NCBI GenBank assembly: GCA_023433945.1
Contig: JAEYTP010000064.1
Location: 1 to 51,027 of the forward strand
DNA length: 51,027 nucleotides
Origin: Bacillota bacterium
GTDB lineage: Bacteria; Bacillota; Clostridia; Acetivibrionales; DSM-1351
Reading direction: 5' to 3'
Of this stretch, positions 49,402 through 51,027 are shown in pieces. The translations under genes were made by a program, and so were the position numbers. The notes beneath the pieces were generated by a model that had not been told where the DNA came from, did no database searches, and was given only the letters and a program-made list of their open reading frames with translations. Within the stretch, counting starts at the first letter, position 1; the number at the start of each line of letters is the position of its first letter.

Positions 49402-49410
49402 TGTTATAAT
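49402..49410 (+). promoter_or_regulatory. Extended -10 promoter for the hydrolase gene
   Basis: TGTTATAAT (TGnTATAAT) at 49402-49410 with no clear -35; about 34 nt upstream of ATG 49445, which follows AAAGGAGAG. Confidence 0.5.
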
Positions 49411-49444
49411 ATAAGTAATAATGATTCTTTAAAGGAGAGTATAT

Positions 49445-50353
49445 ATGCTAATATCTATTGCCATAGGAATTGTCGTACTTATAATAGCTATTATTTGTTT
49501 AGCTGCCCTCTATTTTACATTCAAAGTTATTTCTCCTGTAACGAGCAGCTACGAAGCCTCCCTAGATTATGAACTAAGTAACAATAGAATATCAAAGCAA
49601 TTACTCGACAAGTATAATAAGCAGGAAGTAGAGATAGTATCAAAGTTTGGGTATAAACTGTATGGGTGGTTTTTTGAAGGTGAAAATTCATTAAAAACTG
49701 TGGTAATCTGTCATGGAATAACCTGTAATATTATAGGCTCTCTTAAGTATATGGAGCTATTTCGAAGAAGAGGCTACAATGTTCTGGTATACGATCATAG
49801 AAACCATGGAAGAAGTGGTGGGAAGTACACCACTTTTGGTCATTATGAGAAGCAAGATTTAAAGTCGTGGGTTGACTGGATATATGAGAGATATGGTAAT
49901 ACTGCAAAGGTTGGAACTTTAGGGGAATCGTTAGGGGCTATAGTGGCCCTGCAAAATACTGCTATAGATGATAGGTTAGCTTTCTGCGTAGCTGATTGCG
50001 CTGCCTCTGATTTGATATCCCTCCTAAAGTATAGGCTAAAGGTTGAATACCATTTACCAGCATTTCCACTTTTACAAGTTTCAAGCTTTTTGTCATGGCT
50101 TATAACGGGTATGTCATACTATAAAGTATCACCGATACAAGCTATAAAAACGGTTAACACCCCAATATTTTTTGTTCATGGTTCAGTAGACACATATATT
50201 CCTACAAAAATGAGCAAAGATATGTATGAAGTTAAAAAGGGACCAAAGAAAATTTATATTGCAGAGGGTGCAGAGCATGCTACTAGCTTGATTACCGATA
50301 GTGCAGAGTATTATAGACAGCTCGATGATTTTCTTAATATGATAAACTTTTAG
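49445..50353 (+). CDS. Membrane-anchored alpha/beta hydrolase
   Basis: A 302-aa protein with an N-terminal transmembrane helix (ISIAIGIVVLIIAIICLAAL, ~3-25) and an alpha/beta hydrolase domain of the serine aminopeptidase/BEM46-like group. The oxyanion region is VVICHGITCN, followed by VLVYDHRNHGRSGG. The nucleophile elbow is GESLG with Ser162, the acid probably the Asp in HGSVDTYIP, and the His is at 278 (EGAEHATSL). Substrate unknown. Single gene, with promoter elements on both sides. Confidence 0.9.
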   Translation: MLISIAIGIVVLIIAIICLAALYFTFKVISPVTSSYEASLDYELSNNRISKQLLDKYNKQEVEIVSKFGYKLYGWFFEGENSLKTVVICHGITCNIIGSLKYMELFRRRGYNVLVYDHRNHGRSGGKYTTFGHYEKQDLKSWVDWIYERYGNTAKVGTLGESLGAIVALQNTAIDDRLAFCVADCAASDLISLLKYRLKVEYHLPAFPLLQVSSFLSWLITGMSYYKVSPIQAIKTVNTPIFFVHGSVDTYIPTKMSKDMYEVKKGPKKIYIAEGAEHATSLITDSAEYYRQLDDFLNMINF

Positions 50354-50376
50354 AAACAGCATTTAATTCATACAAT

Positions 50377-50428
50377 GAATATCTTACATAAAAAACTTGC
50401 ATTATTATAATTAATATAAAAGATATTC
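50377..50428. repeat. Separated 9-bp inverted repeat upstream of the V-ATPase promoter
   Basis: GAATATCTT (50377-50385) and AAGATATTC (50420-50428) are exact complements 34 nt apart, just before the promoter at 50441. This could be an operator or a weak hairpin ending the hydrolase transcript. Confidence 0.4.
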
Positions 50429-50440
50429 AATTAATAGGGA

Positions 50441-50469
50441 TTGACTATATTTTACTTTTCTATTATAAT
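50441..50469 (+). promoter_or_regulatory. Strong promoter of the V-type ATPase operon
   Basis: TTGACT (50441-50446), exactly 17 nt, TATAAT (50464-50469). It implies a start near 50476 and a ~185-nt untranslated leader. Confidence 0.8.
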
Positions 50470-50475
50470 TTTTTT

Positions 50476-50660
50476 AACACTTTAATAAAAATCTGGTTGG
50501 GCAATGTATTTACTATTATTGCTTTCAAGGTTTCTACTTCTAGGGCGGGGAGGTTTCTCATGCCCTATTATTATATCAGGGCATTAAGATTTCTTTTTTA
50601 CCATTTAATTAGTGAATAGTTTTACAAAATTGAGGAATTGTACTATTGGAGGTGATATCA
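50476..50660 (+). promoter_or_regulatory. Structured leader with two mutually exclusive hairpins
   Basis: TAGGGC (50541-50546) can pair with GCCCTA (50562-50567), with inner GAG/CTC. Alternatively ATGCCCT (50560-50566) can pair with AGGGCAT (50578-50584), followed by a T-rich stretch to 50600. The shared segment makes the folds exclusive, the layout of an attenuator or riboswitch. I do not recognise a known riboswitch class. Confidence 0.5.
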
Positions 50661-50981
50661 ATGGCACTTGAAGCAATTACTATCATAAGGGAGGCAGAAA
50701 AACAGGCTGAGAATATTGTTATTGAAGCTCATCAGGAAGCTAGAAAAATACTTAAAGAAGCGGGCCTTCAATGTGAAAAGCTTCTAGAGGATGCGGTTCT
50801 AGATGGTGAAAATCAGGCACGTCTATTACTTATTACTGCTGAAAATGCTGCAAAAGAAGATTCACAGAGTACTAGGGAAAAAAATCAGAATTCTGATGCA
50901 GAAGCTATCGAACATGCTCAGAACAGACTGGATGCAGTAGCTCAGTTTCTGGTAGAAAGGATTGTGATGCAGTGGCAATAG
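50661..50981 (+). CDS. V-type ATP synthase peripheral stalk subunit (subunit H/G-like)
   Basis: A 106-aa, almost entirely helical protein with repeated EAEKQAENIVIEAHQEARKILKEAG pattern, typical of the short stalk subunit that opens V/A-type ATPase operons (NtpF/AhaH/subunit G group). This subunit pairs with subunit E to form the stator. Its C-terminus (DAVAQFLVERIVMQWQ) is also family-like. ATG 50661 follows GGAGGTGAT; the TTG at 50646 is in frame but precedes the SD. The remaining operon lies beyond the window. Confidence 0.8.
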   Translation: MALEAITIIREAEKQAENIVIEAHQEARKILKEAGLQCEKLLEDAVLDGENQARLLLITAENAAKEDSQSTREKNQNSDAEAIEHAQNRLDAVAQFLVERIVMQWQ

Positions 50982-51027
50982 TTGAAATGAACAAATTGTC
51001 CCTGATAGCACTAAACAGGGATAAAAA

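Noticed and set aside
1..51027. tRNA, rRNA, insertion sequences, transposases
   Set aside because: I looked for cloverleaf-like elements, rRNA-like blocks and transposase ORFs and saw none that I can support.

Overview
The window reads as chromosomal DNA of a low-GC Gram-positive anaerobe, most likely a member of Clostridia. The evidence is AT-rich codon use, strong AGGAGG-type ribosome binding sites, TTGACA/TATAAT-type promoters, a Listeria/Enterococcus-like ethanolamine (eut) gene order, and a V-type ATPase operon starting at the right edge. I cannot fix the species from sequence alone.

Region 1 (1-7273, + strand) is the distal half of a eut bacterial-microcompartment operon: eutE, eutM, eutT, pduL, an unnamed eut-associated gene, eutN, a tandem-BMC (trimer) shell gene, eutH and eutQ. 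It ends at a large, probably bidirectional terminator. The ammonia-lyase genes (eutABC) and the regulators would lie left of the window. The spacers and one coding region carry several unrelated short tandem repeats of 11/22, 15, 16 and 18 bp.

Region 2 (7328-47897) is a contractile injection system (CIS) locus in two divergent arms around a regulatory region near 21 kb. The minus arm (20958 to 7328) encodes a 602-aa possible baseplate or appendage protein, a single-pass membrane protein, a membrane sensor with a degenerate nucleotide-cyclase domain, a membrane-anchored MORN-repeat protein, a secreted TolC-like coiled-coil protein, a secreted coiled-coil protein with a copper-amine-oxidase-like stalk domain, a DUF4255 (Pvc16-type) tail terminator, a beta-rich protein, and a DUF4280 PAAR-like tip. 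The plus arm begins with a LytTR response regulator, a GNAT acetyltransferase and a sensor-MFS fusion. The structural operon follows: sheath, tube, a tail-assembly gene with an apparent -1 frameshift extension, a second tube-like protein, a large repeat protein, a LysM protein, hub, spike, gp25, two baseplate J proteins, tail protein I, a coiled-coil protein, a Pvc15-like AAA+ ATPase, an acidic-repeat/hydrophobic candidate cargo, and two small paralogous proteins that may be chaperones.

No integrase, capsid, portal, terminase or holin is present, so this is a CIS and not a prophage. No tail-fibre gene is recognisable, while membrane and secreted proteins are unusually abundant. My inference is a cell-associated, signal-controlled injection machine and not a released particle. 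The two large sensors (15478-18267 and 22641-25628) share one input architecture but end in different output modules.

Region 3 (48052-51027) holds an acyltransferase-3 membrane protein, a membrane-anchored alpha/beta hydrolase, and a strong promoter with a structured leader preceding the first gene of a V-type ATPase operon, which continues past the edge.
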